Source of the DNA: Proales similis
Lineage: Eukaryota > Rotifera > Eurotatoria > Ploima > Proalidae
Length of the DNA: 64,000 nucleotides
NCBI GenBank assembly: GCA_019059635.1
Contig: JAGVRJ010000007.1
Location: 1,302,001 to 1,366,000 of the forward strand
Reading direction: 5' to 3'
In this document: one piece after another, positions 11,115 through 24,200 of the stretch
Position numbering within the stretch: the first letter of the stretch is position 1
Layout: each line of letters begins with the position of its first letter
Program-made: the position numbers and the translations under genes
The notes under the pieces: model-generated
The model's input: only the letters and a program-made list of their open reading frames with translations
Told to the model about the DNA's origin: nothing
Database searches by the model: none

Positions 11115-12124
11115 ATGGAAGCAATAGTAAGATCGCCATTGTTTTATGACCCTTTCCGCAAATTTTACTGGGCCTGGGTTGAACTGATAGTGAATACTCC
11201 AGATAAAAATGAACAAAAAAAGAAAAAAAGGTAGAAAATCCAAAAGTAATTTAAGACTTAAATAACTCATAAAAGGGAATGCAACAAATGCTGGTACTTT
11301 TTGCTTCCGCTGCTGTGCTGTGCCTTGATATTAGGCATAGTGGCTGTCGCTTTGATCCCAGTATATCTTGACCTTGACGACGATGACGACAACGAATCCA
11401 GGATGGTAAAATGTAAGTGCATCGGCGAGCTGCCAAGTCTGAGGCGGTAGCTAAATAAGAGTATTTTAAAGCTCTGGGCGGAGCGCTCGTGGCTCGAAGC
11501 ACGATCAGCATCGGCGGCCTCGTTCGCCTCCCAGTTTCAAACGACGAGAAAGGCCGACTTTTGATTGAGGCGATGGCCGACAAGCAGCGCCAGTCAGATA
11601 TATCGGCCATCATTCAGGAAAAGGTAGGATTCGCCTGCGCGCCCGTCCGATTCGGCATTTGCATTACCATGTTTAAGCTGACCAACGTGTTCGCGGGCCT
11701 CATCGGCGAAGAGTTCAAGTCGGCTGAAGTGACTGGGCTGTCACTGGTCCCAGGAGAAGGAGTGTAGGTTTCGGGCATGAGAAGCCGAGCCAGAGCAATC
11801 TAATCGTCTCTCTTGATCACTAGTGAGCTTGTGGCAGTCGACGGAGAGATCAAGGTTGAAGGCGATGCCAACGAGATGGAGCTGGTCCGCGAGCGCCTCA
11901 AGGGACTCGTGGCTGCCGATATCGTGATTGCCGGGCAGCCAGGCTTGTCTGAAGCAGAGCTCGACCAGTCGGTTCTTCTGTCAGGTAAATCCCGCGCGCG
12001 TCAAACGATCCACCATTTCTCATCCCAGTTAATTATCGAAGAGAGGGCTTGTGTCGGAAGCTCCGCCAACGACAAGGTCAGCTGCAAGCAGTGCCAGTAC
12101 ACAATCGTTGAACCTGTGTGCTAA
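11115..12124 (+). CDS. Triplicated single-pass membrane protein, copy 1 (possible SEA-like ectodomain)
   Basis: I do not recognise this family. Six exons (11115-11230, 11276-11412, 11472-11623, 11678-11763, 11824-11984, 12042-12124) join to 244 residues. The cytoplasmic N-terminus has YDPFRKFYWAWVE, a lysine run and CNKCWYF. One membrane span follows (about residues 45-68, LLPLLCCALILGIVAVALIP), then an acidic DLDDDDD stretch. The ectodomain is about 150 residues, with a GEGVELVAVDGEIKVEG block that loosely recalls SEA domains, and a cysteine-containing tail ending TIVEPVC. Orientation suggests type II topology. For the last exon an alternative acceptor at 12028 would give a different, cysteine-poorer end. 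Everything from exon 2 on is almost identical to copies 2 and 3; exon 1 is not. Confidence 0.7.
11281..12124 (+). repeat. Near-identical core block of the triplicated gene (also at 15486-16330 and about 17205-17952)
   Basis: From within exon 2 to the stop codon the three copies match almost base for base, introns included. The block is visibly richer in G and C than its flanks. Outside it, first exons and 3' flanks are unrelated, except that copies 2 and 3 also share about 20 bp after the stop. In copy 3 the identity starts later, after the membrane span. Confidence 0.9.
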
Positions 12125-12592
12125 GCCTGAGACTGAGCGTTAAGCTCCAGTTGTTTTAATTTCAGAACTCTTCATCATACCTGAGGCTAATATTCTCTTC
12201 AATTAACATATTAATATTTCTAAAAAAGCCTTCCTAGCGTTTCATGTTCCTTTCATTCGTCAAAAGTTTTTTAGATATTAATAAAAAAAAGTAAGCAAGT
12301 TTTTAAAAAAAGAACGCCTTTTGGCAATTAGTTAAGAAAAATTTGGCTAAACTCAGAGCACTTGCCCTGCGTATAGAACTGGCCTGTTTAACAGGCATAT
12401 GATTAAGTCGCTTCAACTATCTAGCAACTCAAAGGGATTTACTATTCAAATCAGCTTTGAAAGATGGCGTTTTTATCTTTTGGTTGCGCAAAAATTGTCT
12501 CGGTCAAGGTATTCGTTGAGATTTATTCTAAACCTACGTGAGAGCGGAGGCTTGATTGAATAATTTATTAGAGCTTAGGGGCACGCATCATT
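12125..12592. other. Intergenic between membrane-protein copy 1 and CRAT
   Basis: AT-rich with A and T runs. I see no coding or RNA feature. The 3' end of copy 1 and the CRAT promoter must lie here. Confidence 0.5.
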
Positions 12593-15000
12593 ATGACGCA
12601 GACGAAATCGGGAAATTTGCTAGGGCGAAAATTGATTCCATCCAACATCAGAACATTGGCACATCAAGTCTCGCTTCCGGATTTACCTGTCCCTTCGCTT
12701 GAAAATTCAGTTGAAAAGTTTCTCTCAGCTGTGAAACCATTGGTTACGCTCGAACAGCTAAAAGCCGCAGAACAAGTATTCGCATCTGTCAAAAATCAGA
12801 CGACGAGCCCTTTATCATTCAATTTTTTCTTTAGGCCGCACAAGAGCTGCTTAAGCCTGATGGCTCAGGCTGGCTCCTCCAAAACCATTTGATAAACTTT
12901 GCCAAGGGAAAACCCAATTGGGTATGAAAAAAATACTCGAAAAATCATCATAGTCCAGCTTGTCTTTAGAGTGGTGCTTTTCACCTGCTCATTGCTTTCT
13001 CTATTTTATTTAAAGATACTATTTAATTGTTTCACTCATTGACTAGCTAACTCCATGGTGGATCGAGAAGGCATATCTCGAATCAAGATCTAGTTTGATG
13101 ATCTTTTCAAATCCTGGAATGATTTACCCGCGAGCAAACTATCGAGGTTTAGAAGAGCAGCTTCAGTTCGCTGTTAAATACATCCATGGATTCATTTTCT
13201 ATAAGGACTTGCTCACCAGGTTTTGCTTCTATTTTATTTGCACGCAGGTAAATAGAATTAAATTGAATTTTTTAGTCAAAAGCTTGTTCCGGATCAACTT
13301 GGCAACTCACCCCTGTGCATGGACCAATATTATAAGCTGATAAACACATGTCGCATTCCCCGTATGACGAGGGACGCTCTAAAATCCGTTCATTGTGCAG
13401 ATTTGGATCCGAAAGTTCACAATAGCGCAGTGATTGTATACAAATCTCGAGTAAATTTTGGCTTTTTATTTTTTTTTTTTACGAGTAAAATCGAACTCAT
13501 TAAGTTTTTTCGACTGCAAATCATCGACCCTGAGACTGGCAGAGTTTATCCAGAGGCCCAACTGCTGGACAGTTTGAAGCAGATGATACAAGCGACGAAA
13601 CATACTGGTGCGGAATTAGGACTTTTAACTACCGCAAATAGAGATACATGGGCGAACGCATATGGACTTATGTGTCAAAGTAACTGGCTCTGACTTGATA
13701 GAACCAAATTCAATTGAATCTTGAAGTGTTTTAAAAGATCGGGACAACGAAAAGTTTTTCGAGACCATCCAAGACAGTCTTCTTGTTATTTCAATTGACC
13801 ATGAGTTGGCTGCATCAGACGGACAGGATGAAGCAACTTCAGCCATGACTCAGATGGTGCACGGAAACAAATCTTTTACTTCAAACCGATTCTTCGACAA
13901 AACTGTCAACGCGATTATTGGACCTGACGGATATTGGGGTACAAACTTTGAGCACACTGTTGCCGAAGCGGTGCCTCACGCCTATATGAACGATCTTATT
14001 CTAAATTTCATGTAAATAGACGCTATTTTCTCCTCAATCTTTTTTCCCATAATCATGCCGCATCAAACAAGTGAGACGTCCAAGTTCGATTTTTCGAATG
14101 CAGCTGTTGGCGCGTCTAAACCAGAGGAGCTCAAATTTGTCATATCAGATGAAGTGAACAAGAAAATCATTGAGACTAGAGAAGCAACATTCAAGTAAAC
14201 ATTTTCTTGAAATTTTCCTATCCAGTTTTATTGTGACTTTGTGCTCTAACCTAACTCTAATAGACTCATCGATGATCATTCTTTCTTTTGGCTTAAATTC
14301 GACCAGTTTGGTAAGAGCACAATCAAAAAGCTTCAAGTGAGCCCTGACGCTTTCGTGCAAGTTGCACTTCAGCTTGCTTTTTACAGGTTGAAAACTTTGC
14401 AAAATTCATGTCATTAATGTTCTTTTGTTGTAAGCAACTTTTGCCAACAGGGCCCATAAAAAATTGGGAAACGGATATGAAAGTGGCTCTTTGCGAAAAT
14501 ATAAGCAAGGTCGCACAGATGTGATTCGCCCATCGACAAAACAAGTGGCCGAGCTAGCAATCAGCATGGAAAATAAAGCCTTGCCGACAGAGTTAGCAAG
14601 ACTCTTACGCTCAGCGATAAAGGCTCACCAGGATTTCACAGCCAAAGTTTTAAGATTCGAATCATTTGATCGACATTTTTTCGGTTTACGCCAAATTGCA
14701 CAGAGTGAGAATCTGCCGATTCCTGAACTCTATAATTGTGAAGCCTTTTCAGTGGCAAACAACTTTCTCCTCTCGACAAGTCAAGTTTCAAGCAAATACA
14801 GAGGCGTAACCTCTTTCGGTCCATTGGTTTTTGACGGCTACGGAGTTTGCTACAATATACTGAATGACGCAATTTACTTGTCAATTTCTTCGATCAAATC
14901 GAGCCAAAGTTCCTTGCCGAGTGAAAAATTCTCACTTATTGTTCAAAGAACCCTAAATGATTGTAGAAGTCTGCTAGAAACGAGTCATGCGAAACTGTGA
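12593..15000 (+). CDS. CRAT: Carnitine O-acetyltransferase
   Basis: Nine exons (12593-12775, 12835-12921, 13047-13219, 13276-13450, 13505-13679, 13738-14011, 14072-14194, 14264-14386, 14451-15000) join in frame to 620 residues. Diagnostic carnitine acyltransferase blocks in order: [18 protein letters not shown] near the N-terminus, [51 protein letters not shown] with the catalytic His, [22 protein letters not shown] with the STS motif, and [14 protein letters not shown]. It interconverts acetyl-CoA and acetylcarnitine, buffering the acetyl-CoA pool. The product ends SHAKL, an AKL-type peroxisomal signal, and starts with a basic stretch that could be a mitochondrial presequence. It sits between copies 1 and 2 of the triplicated membrane protein. 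Confidence 0.93.
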
Positions 15001-15285
15001 GATAAAGCGCATTAAAGAGTTATAGATTTAAAAAAAAAACGTAATAACACAATAGACAATAAATCGTGAAAAGAATACAATGCGCTTTTGTATGATGAAA
15101 AGAGATCAACTTTTAAATCGAGGGACAATCAAACTACAATAACAATCAAATAAAATGGCTCTTCTAAAACTTGGCGATAATAAACGGGTAATAAGCCGAA
15201 AAAGTCTATAAATAGAGATGAAACTTCTAACCAAAGATTAACTAGTGATAAAAGGTTCCTTTCGAAAAAAAACGAGAAAACTGAG

Positions 15286-16330
15286 ATGGACACTACAGTT
15301 AGCTCACCATGGTATTACGATCCTTTCCGCAGATTTTTCTGGGTCTGGGTTGAACCTCAAGATCAACCTCAACAAGAATGTCCGAATTCAACGATTGAAC
15401 AAAAACCACCCAAAACGTACCGGAAATTTGATAACCAAAACAACAAATGCAAATATTAACAAAATTTAATATTTAAAGAGGTGGATGCAACAAGTGCTGG
15501 TACTTTTTGCTTCCGCTGCTGTGCTGTGCCTTGATATTAGGCATAGTGGCTGTCGCTTTGATCCCAGTATATCTTGACCTTGACGACGATGACGACAACG
15601 AATCCAGGATGGTAAAATGTAAGTGCATCGGCGAGCTGCCAAGTCTGAGGCGGTAGCTAAATAAGAGTATTTTAAAGCTCTGGGCGGAGCGCTCGTGGCT
15701 CGAAGCACGATCAGCATCGGCGGCCTCGTTCGCCTCCCAGTTTCAAATGACGAGAAAGGCCGACTTTTGATTGAGGCGATGGCCGACAAGCAGCGCCAGT
15801 CAGATATATCGGCCATCATTCAGGAAAAGGTAGGATTCGCCTGCGCGCCCGTCTGATTCGGCATTTGCATTACCATGTTTAAGCTGACCAACGTGTTCGC
15901 GGGCCTCATCGGCGAAGAGTTCAAGTCGGCTGAAGTGACTGGGCTGTCACTGGTCTCAGGAGAAGGAGTGTAGGTTTCGGGTATGAGAAGCCGAGCCAGA
16001 TCAATCTAATCGTCTCTCTTGATCACTAGTGAGCTTGTGGCAGTTGACGGAGAGATCAAGGTTGAAGGCGATGCCAACGAGCTGGAGCTGGTCCGTGAGC
16101 GCCTCAAGGGACTCGTGGCTGCCGATATCGTGATCGCCGGACAGCCAGGCTTGTCCGAAGCAGAGCTCGACCAGTCGGTTCTTCTGTCAGGTAAATCCCG
16201 CGCGCGTCAAACGATCCATCATTTCTCATCCCAGTTAATTATCAAAGAGAGGGCTTGTGTCGGAAGCTCCGCCAACGACAAGGTCAGCTGCAAGCAGTGC
16301 CAGTACACAATCGTTGAACCTGTGTGCTAA
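15286..16330 (+). CDS. Triplicated single-pass membrane protein, copy 2
   Basis: Six exons (15286-15416, 15479-15618, 15678-15829, 15884-15969, 16030-16190, 16248-16330) join to 250 residues. Exon 1 (MDTTVSSPWYYDPFRRFFWV...) keeps only the YDPFR...WVWVE core of copy 1. Exons 2 to 6 are nearly identical to copy 1 at DNA level, introns included. Intron 3 differs from copy 1 in having an in-frame TGA, which supports its removal. The donor of intron 1 (AC|GTACCG) is weak and is my choice because it restores the frame; an alternative first junction is possible. Known ectodomain differences from copy 1 are few, such as NEM to NEL. Confidence 0.62.
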
Positions 16331-16913
16331 ACTAGCAGCCTTACCCTCCGAGCTCTTCAGCTTGCGGCTAAAAATTTTTTTTTAGGATAGATTTACTGAC
16401 TCTTTTCTCAGTTTTCCAAAAATTAGTCTTTAGATTTCAAAAGTCTGTTTTAGTTAAAATTTAAAAATAAATTTTTAAACTTAATTCCCACGATCTTGTT
16501 TTTCTTAAAGACTTTTCGCCGAATTTTTCAAGTTTTTAAGCCTATAAGCATTCATCTCATTTTTTGGTGATTTTTCTTGTCCAAGTAATCGTTTACAAAA
16601 ATATTGTAAATCTAAAAAGGCATTCATGCATAAAACCATCAATACTTTCCAACCCAATTAAAAAGAATTCAACCCTTTCATTTGCCTACTTTTTTGATAA
16701 GTTTCTTGTTTCATCTTCTTTTTGATATCAAGTATTGTATTGCATAACTTGATGGCTGCCAATTCATTGTCATTTTAGATATAATGACAAGGAGCCTAAA
16801 TCGCTTGATTGCACACTTATTAGTTTTGACTGAAACTAAATCATCGGACACAATGACATATAAATTGAGAAAACAAAGTTCTTTTTTTAAGCAATTGAAA
16901 ATTTTTAACAAAA
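16331..16913. other. Intergenic between membrane-protein copies 2 and 3
   Basis: Very AT-rich, without a convincing frame. The first 25 bp after the copy 2 stop still match the 3' flank of copy 3 (ACTAGCAGCCTTACC), which copy 1 lacks. Confidence 0.55.
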
Positions 16914-17952
16914 ATGAACACGGCTCAGACTTCACCATCCTTCTATGACCCTTTTCGACAATTATACTGGGCATGGTTTCAACAGGACTCTGGTGACCAA
17001 ACTTATCCTATTGTGTCTGAAAACCAGCCGACAAAGAGTGAAAAGCCAAAAAAAGAGTAAATTCATATCGATAAGTAGGAAAAACACAGACTAATAACAA
17101 AATTAGATACAACAAGTGCTGGTACTTTCTTATTCCACTTGTTTGCTGTGCAGGCATCCTTGGTATAGTAGCTGTCTCTTTGATCCCAGTATATCTTGAC
17201 ACTGACGATGATGACGACAACGAATCCAGGATGGTAAAATGTAAGTGCATCGGCGAGCTGCCAAGTCTGAGGCGGTAGCTAAATAAGAGTATTTTAAAGC
17301 TCTGGGCGGAGCGCTCGTGGCTCGAAGCACGATCAGCATCGGTGGCCTCGTTCGCCTCCCAGTTTCAAATGACGAGAAAGGCCGACTTTTGATTGAGGCG
17401 ATGGCCGACAAGCAGCGCCAGTCAGATATATCGGCCATCATTCAGGAAAAGGTAGGATTCGCCTGCGCGCCCGTCTGATTCGGCATTTGCATTACCATGT
17501 TTAAGCTGACCAACGTGTTCGCGGGCCTCATCGGCGAAGAGTTCAAGTCGGCTGAAGTGACTGGGCTGTCACTGGTCCCAGGAGAAGGAGTGTAGGTTTC
17601 GGGCATGAGAAGCCGAGTCAGAGCAATCTAATCGTCTCTCTTGATCACTAGTGAGCTTGTGGCAGTCGACGGAGAGATCAAGGTTGAAGGCGATGCCAAC
17701 GAGATGGAGCTGGTCCGCGAGCGCCTCAAGGGACTCGTGGCTGCCGATATCGTGATTGCCGGGCAGCCAGGCTTGTCTGAAGCAGAGCTCGACCAGTCGG
17801 TTCTTCTGTCAGGTAAATCCCGCGCGCGTCAAACGATCCACCATTTCTCATCCCAGTTAATTATCAAAGAGAGGGCTTGTGTCGGAAGCTCCGCCAACGA
17901 CAAGGTCAGCTGCAAGCAGTGCCAGTACACAATCGTTGAACCTGTGTGCTAA
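16914..17952 (+). CDS. Triplicated single-pass membrane protein, copy 3
   Basis: Six exons (16914-17056, 17107-17240, 17300-17451, 17506-17591, 17652-17812, 17870-17952) join to 252 residues. Exon 1 reads MNTAQTSPSFYDPFRQLYWA..., again keeping the YDPFR core. The membrane span is diverged from copies 1 and 2 (FLIPLVCCAGILGIVAVSLI). From the acidic GATGACGACAACG stretch onward the DNA becomes nearly identical to them. Intron 3 has the in-frame TGA seen in copy 2. It is the last gene before the dynein gene, on the same strand, with 268 bp between them. Confidence 0.68.
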
Positions 17953-18220
17953 ACTAGCAGCCTTACCTCCAGAGCGATTTAGCGTGGGATAAAACCAATC
18001 ATTATTTAGACTAGATGTTAGAGGTCATAGACCTTTTCTTAATAAATGATATACATTTTGAGTTGTTTTTTCACTTGAACAAGAAAGTGTTATTTATTCT
18101 GCATTTGGTTTATAAGCATATGATCACTCACGCTGGTTGCTATGGCTACAAGTTTGCAGTTTTGATGACATCTTTGGCGCCTGCGTTTTCCCACTTTGCT
18201 TTTTCCAATTTTTCTCAGAA

Positions 18221-21200
18221 ATGGAAAACGGACCGGATATTCGTGATGAAAACGGTCAACTTTTGCGTCATCCTGCCTATGCGAGTGACCCTTACAGTGG
18301 AAGTATTCTTATGGATTACAGCCTTAAACGTCAAGAACGTTTTCGGCTTAAACGAATTATGTAAAATAACAGGAATTTTAATGTCACTAATAAAACTTCT
18401 CTAACGATTGCTTCAAAAGCGTTCAAAAGGCACAGAAAGAAAAAGAAAAAATATCTGAAAAATGTAGTTTCACCGAAGCACTACCAGAACCTTCTTTTCC
18501 TTCAATGGTATTTTACCAAAATCATAGTCTTATTTTTCACGATTTTATTGTTTTATAAACTATCTAAGGTCATGAGCGAGGACCGGAGAATTCGAGTAAT
18601 TTTCATTTTTCGTGCTGATAGAGCCATTCGTAACGGTTGGAAAATTAGATCAACTATCGCTTTCTTAAAACCCGGCTTTTGGACGCTCCTAGAGTTCCTA
18701 TGCAGCCTGAATCATATGAGAATATATACAAGGCTGCGATTGGAACTATTCAGGATCAGAGAATTATTAAGGAGGTCACTGAATCTTATTTCAAAGAAGC
18801 TAAAGAAATGTATGACGAAGCAATGCAGCGATGTGCCATGCATGCGCTTCTTACGATTCCAGATGTCAAAGGGCTAGAGGGAGAAAGTAGGCTTGAGTTG
18901 AAATCTGAAGAGTAAGTCAAGTCCACTTCAAAGATTAGATCTGTTTTTTATTGCTTTGCTTGCTTTAGAGGCCTTGATTACTCAACGAATTGGTCAAATA
19001 ATTTTCACCGAGCCAGGGAGCGAATATTTAGGCAACTTCACATCCTTCATCCGTCACATCTTACCCTTCTTGAAATGTGTCAGAGCTCTAAACCTAACGA
19101 GCCGTATAAAGCACTGGGAGAGAGCCTAATGGTCGATATAAGCAAACTACGTGCTCTAGGTCCACTGGATCAGCAGCAAATAAAAAACAATATTTCAATT
19201 GAAATAGAGCTTTCGCAGAAATATATCTACAATGTTTGGTTTACTAACTTTGTGAATCTTTTTGCCGATTATAACGACAACAGAAGCTTGCCTCCTGCTT
19301 TCATCGAATCATTTTTCAACTCGGTCAGCACGTTGGCTTCAAATCAGGTTTTTAATGTTCTCTCTTAGATCTCTATTCTCAATTTTCTTATTCGGGTTTA
19401 TAGCTCAAAGATTTTCTGGTTCGCACTATCTACGGACTTTTGGATCATTTTAACACCGAAAGCCATGCAGACTTGCCCATAATTAAGATCGAGCTGACAT
19501 TTGACGACGAGAAGATGCAGTTCTATCCGAACGAATCAATCATATTTGGAATGTTTGAGTGGATAGTCGACAAAATTTGCAATTCAATACCGGAGGTAGC
19601 GGTTGGAGATTGATAAAATTTTTTGCCTTTTTGATTATTCTCCTCTATTTAGCTACCAACAGTACGAGGCTACTTGAACGGCCAAAACGTTTTCTTGGAC
19701 ACACAAGTCGATTCTCGTTATTTGAACGACGTCAATTTGAAGCTCAAAAATCTCATAAATCAGTTCCTTCAAGAACCTAAGAAGCATCTCGAGCACTACG
19801 GTTGGTCTAGACTTCAAATACTTTCTTCGCATTATACTCAATGAAGCCTCGAATAGTCGAGAACTACACGTTTTTGATTGATGGATCCCTTGAGACTAGA
19901 ATCAAGGATTATATAGCCTCGAACAACAAATCATTGGATGAGTTTGCCCAGGTTTGCTGAGCTTAATTAGAAAACGCAGTTTGCTTAAATTAATCGCCTG
20001 TTACAACATTCAAGTTCATATATGAGCTTCAACAGGTGGTGGCCAAGATACAGCTTGAACTGAGCGTAGTAGAGTTCGATTTATTCTACGTAGTTTGCGA
20101 TGATCTTAAGAGCTCTCTCATTCGGGTGACCAGAGATCACATCGACAGTCTTCTTAACGTACTTATTGATCGTCATAGAAAAGAGTGTCACAGGTACATT
20201 TTGCATGTCTCTTTGAAGCATTCGGCCTAAATATTAAAATTAAATCTGCTTCAAGTGTTTGTGCTGCGTTTGAGGCTATTCGAGATCGGGCTGTTAAAAG
20301 GCCGGAAACAACTAAAGAGCTTAATGAAATGAACAGCATTATGAACGAAGCGAAAGCATCAGGAGTTTTAAAACTGGGGGCTCAGATCAGAGATATAAGA
20401 CGCTCTATGGCATACTTGCTGGGCATGAAACTTTTCCCGCCCGAAGATATCGAACTAAATTCAAAAGTTCTCCTTTGGCCGCAAGAGATTGGGCCAATTT
20501 TTGATCTAAACGAAGAGGTAATCCAGAAAAGACGGTTTGAGCCGATGATCACTTTTTGTTAACTTTTAAATATCCGCCAACTTAAAGATGAGCACAAGCG
20601 TCAGGCTTGAAAATGAAAACCACCTTCAGTCTCAGAAAGAGAAACTGATCAGTGAACTGGAAAAGATCGCCAAGAGAATTGACGAATTCAGTGATTATGG
20701 AGAGCTCGATATGATGAAGCAATATGTTGATGATGTCAAAAATGTGCAGAAAAGAATCATCGATGCTGAAAAACTAATCGATTGGATTCAGAACGAGGAG
20801 ATCGAGTTCAAAATGCCGAAATCTGAATTCCCTATCCTGGAAACAATCAAAACAAGTCTTGATCCTTATGCACGGTTGTTTGCTTCTGCTCTCAAGTGGC
20901 AACGGTCGGAAAAAAAGTAACTAAATGCGGCTGATAGTGAATTTGACCCTGAAAGTAGTGAAATTTTCTTTGCCAGATGGGTTGACGGGTCTTTTACTGA
21001 CTTGAATTCAGAGCTTATCGAAGCACAGTGCGAGGATTTCTGGCGTGAAATCTACAAAATTCAAAAGCAGTTCAACAACATGATTAAGAAACGCAAGATG
21101 GAGCTTCAGGCCCGATTGAGCGATAAGAAAACCCAAAAGAGTAAGCGCGCTTGTTCGCTAGTCGGATGCATTGCTCTAATCAATGGAAAATCAAGGGAAA

Positions 21201-24200
21201 ACCGACATTGGCGATAAAGAAGCTAATAGTAGTGAACCCAATGCTGATAATAAGGAAGAACTAGACCCGGATGAAGTCGAACTTCAAAAACTAGAGAAGG
21301 GAGATCCAGAGATGATTAAAATATGCAATGTTGTCATGAACCAGCTGGAAGAATTCAAGGTATCGCTCTTTCTCTCGCTCAGCTTTTTCGCAGCCTTGCA
21401 GCCTTGATTATCTGATTGCGTTAGAAAAACATTCCGGTTATAAGTATCCTTTGCAATCCCGGTATTCGTGATCGACACTGGGACAAGATGAGTGCCATCG
21501 CGAATAGAAATCTCAAACCCGACGCTGGAACTACGTTGCGAAAGGTTTTGAAAATGGAATTGGAGCCTTTTCTGACCGAGTTCGAAGTGGTGTCTGCAAG
21601 TGCCACCAAAGAATACAGCCTGGAGAAAGCAATGATCCGAATGAAGGCAGATTGGGAACCGATTCAGTTCAATACAGCGAAATACAAAGAAACTGAACTA
21701 AACATACTCGCCTCGGTTGATGAGATTCAAGCATTGCTTGACGACCACATAGTCAAAACTCAAACTATGAAGGGCTCGCCTTTTATAAAGCCATTTGAAA
21801 AGGAAATCCGCGAGTGGGAAGAGAAACTGCTTCTTATTCAGGACATTATAGACGAGTGGCTTAAAGTTCAAATGAACTGGATGTACCTTGAGCCTATATT
21901 CGCGTCCGAGGACATCAACATGCAAATGCCTGAGGAGGGCCGACTTTTTACCACAGTCGATCGTAATTATAAAGATATAATGAAAAATGTGGTCAAAGAT
22001 ACACATGTGTTGGTGGCCACTTCAATGACGGGAATGCTCGAAAAGCTTAGGGACAGTTTCAACTCGATCGAGAAAATAAACCGAGGACTGAACGCTTACC
22101 TTGAAAAGAAGCGACTCTACTTTCCTCGATTCTTCTTCTTATCAAACGATGAAATGCTGGAAATTTTATCAGAAACAAAAGATCCGACTCGAGTTCAGCC
22201 TCATCTAAAAAAATGCTTCGAAGGAATTGCCAAACTGGAGTTTGATTCCAGACTAGATATCCACGCAATGTTCAGCAGCGAGAACGAAAAAGTCAAGTTT
22301 AGCCAATCGATCAATACTGCCGAAGCCAAGGGAGCAGTCGAGAAGTGGCTGCTCAAGGTGCAGAATGTGATGCTCATGTCTCTTCGGGATGTAATCGAAG
22401 CGGCACGTAATGCCTACGCGACCGACGCGCGCGAAGACTGGGTTCAAGAGTGGCCCGGCCAAGTCGTTCTTTGTGTGTCGCAAATTTACTGGACTAGTGA
22501 AGTTCACGACGCTCTGCATAGCGGCACTCGAGGTCTAGAAGACTACGTGCAAAAGCTTAATGCCCAGCTAGCAAATGTAGTCAAACTTGTGAGAGGAAAG
22601 CTGAGTCCAATGACGAGAATCACCCTCGGAGCCTTGGTGGTCATAGATGTGCACGCTCGAGATGTGGTCGTAGAAATGATCAGCAAGAAGGTTACCTCAG
22701 AAGACGACTTTAACTGGCTCGCTCAGCTTCGATACTATTGGGAAGAAAACAACTGTGTAGTGAGGATTACTAATGCCACAGTAAAATACTGCTATGAATA
22801 TCTGGGCAACACTCCTCGGTAATTATTGTTAATTGCTCTTTCAAGCAGAATGCTTTCATTAAGCTTTACTTTAGCCTGGTTATTACACAATTGACAGACC
22901 GCTGCTATCGAACATTGATTGGTGCATTTCATTTGAATCTAAACGGCGCTCCTGAAGGACCAGCCGGAACCGGAAAGACCGAGACTACAAAAGACTTGGC
23001 TAAGGCACTGGCAGTTCAATGTGTTGTGTTCAACTGCTCTGACGGTCTCGACTACATTGCAATGGGAAAGGTAAGCAGCTAAATTGGGCTGTTGAGAAGA
23101 AGAATTAAATAAAAATGTTTTTTTGTTAGTTTTTCAAAGGTCTCGCTTCTGCCGGAGCTTGGGCTTGTTTTGATGAGTTCAATAGAATTGACCTTGAAGT
23201 TTTGTCTGTAGTAGCACAGCAAATTCTCAGTATCATTAGAGCAGTGCAAGCTCATGTTGACCGGTTCATATTCGAAGGAACCGAATTGGATCTGAATCCC
23301 AACTGCTATGTTTGCATCACAATGAACCCTGGCTATGCTGGTCGATCAGAACTGCCCGATAATCTAAAAGTGCTCTTCCGAACAGTCGCAATGATGGTTC
23401 CGGATTATGCGATGATTGGCGAGATTTCGCTTTACTCATACGGTTTCATGGATGCTAGAAGCCTCTCAGTGAAAATAGTCACCGTCTATAAACTTTGCTC
23501 TGAGCAGCTCTCATCTCAGTACCATTACGACTATGGAATGCGAGCAGTCAAGTCAGTACTGACCGCAGCGGGCAATCTAAAGCTCAAATTTCCAGAGGAA
23601 AGAGAAGACATTCTGGTAGGCCTCCAAAGGACTTGGCGCTTTCATTTTAACCGCTTAAGGAATTTCTCTTCAACAGGTGCTGCGAAGTATAATTGATGTA
23701 AACCTGCCAAAATTTTTGGCCCATGATGTTCCCTTGTTCAATGGCATTATATCTGACCTCTTTCCGGGCGTTACTCTGCCCAAACCGGACTATCGTGACT
23801 TCAATCTTTGCATAAACGAAGTTTGCGACAAACGCAATCTTCAAGCCGTGGACTTTTTCATTGAGAAATTGACTCAAACTTATGAGATGATGATTGTTCG
23901 TCACGGGTACGATTGATCACAGAAATTTCTCCTTATCCAATTTTAACGAGCTTTTCTTTAGCTTCATGCTGGTTGGCGAGCCTTTCGGTGGAAAGACAAA
24001 AGTATTAGAGGTGCTCAGCGAGACTCTGAGTCTCATGAATCAGAAGGATATAGGCGATGAAAAAAAAGTTCAATACAAGATAATCAATCCCAAGTCTATA
24101 ACAATGGGTCAGCTTTATGGACAGTTCGATCCAGTTTCACATGAGGTACTTTCATGATAAATCATAAGCTGTGGCCTCTCGATCCTGTCACAATTGATTT

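Noticed and set aside
10798-11139. Reverse 113-codon frame overlapping the first exon of the triplicated gene
   Set aside because: Unlikely composition and overlap with a well supported exon.
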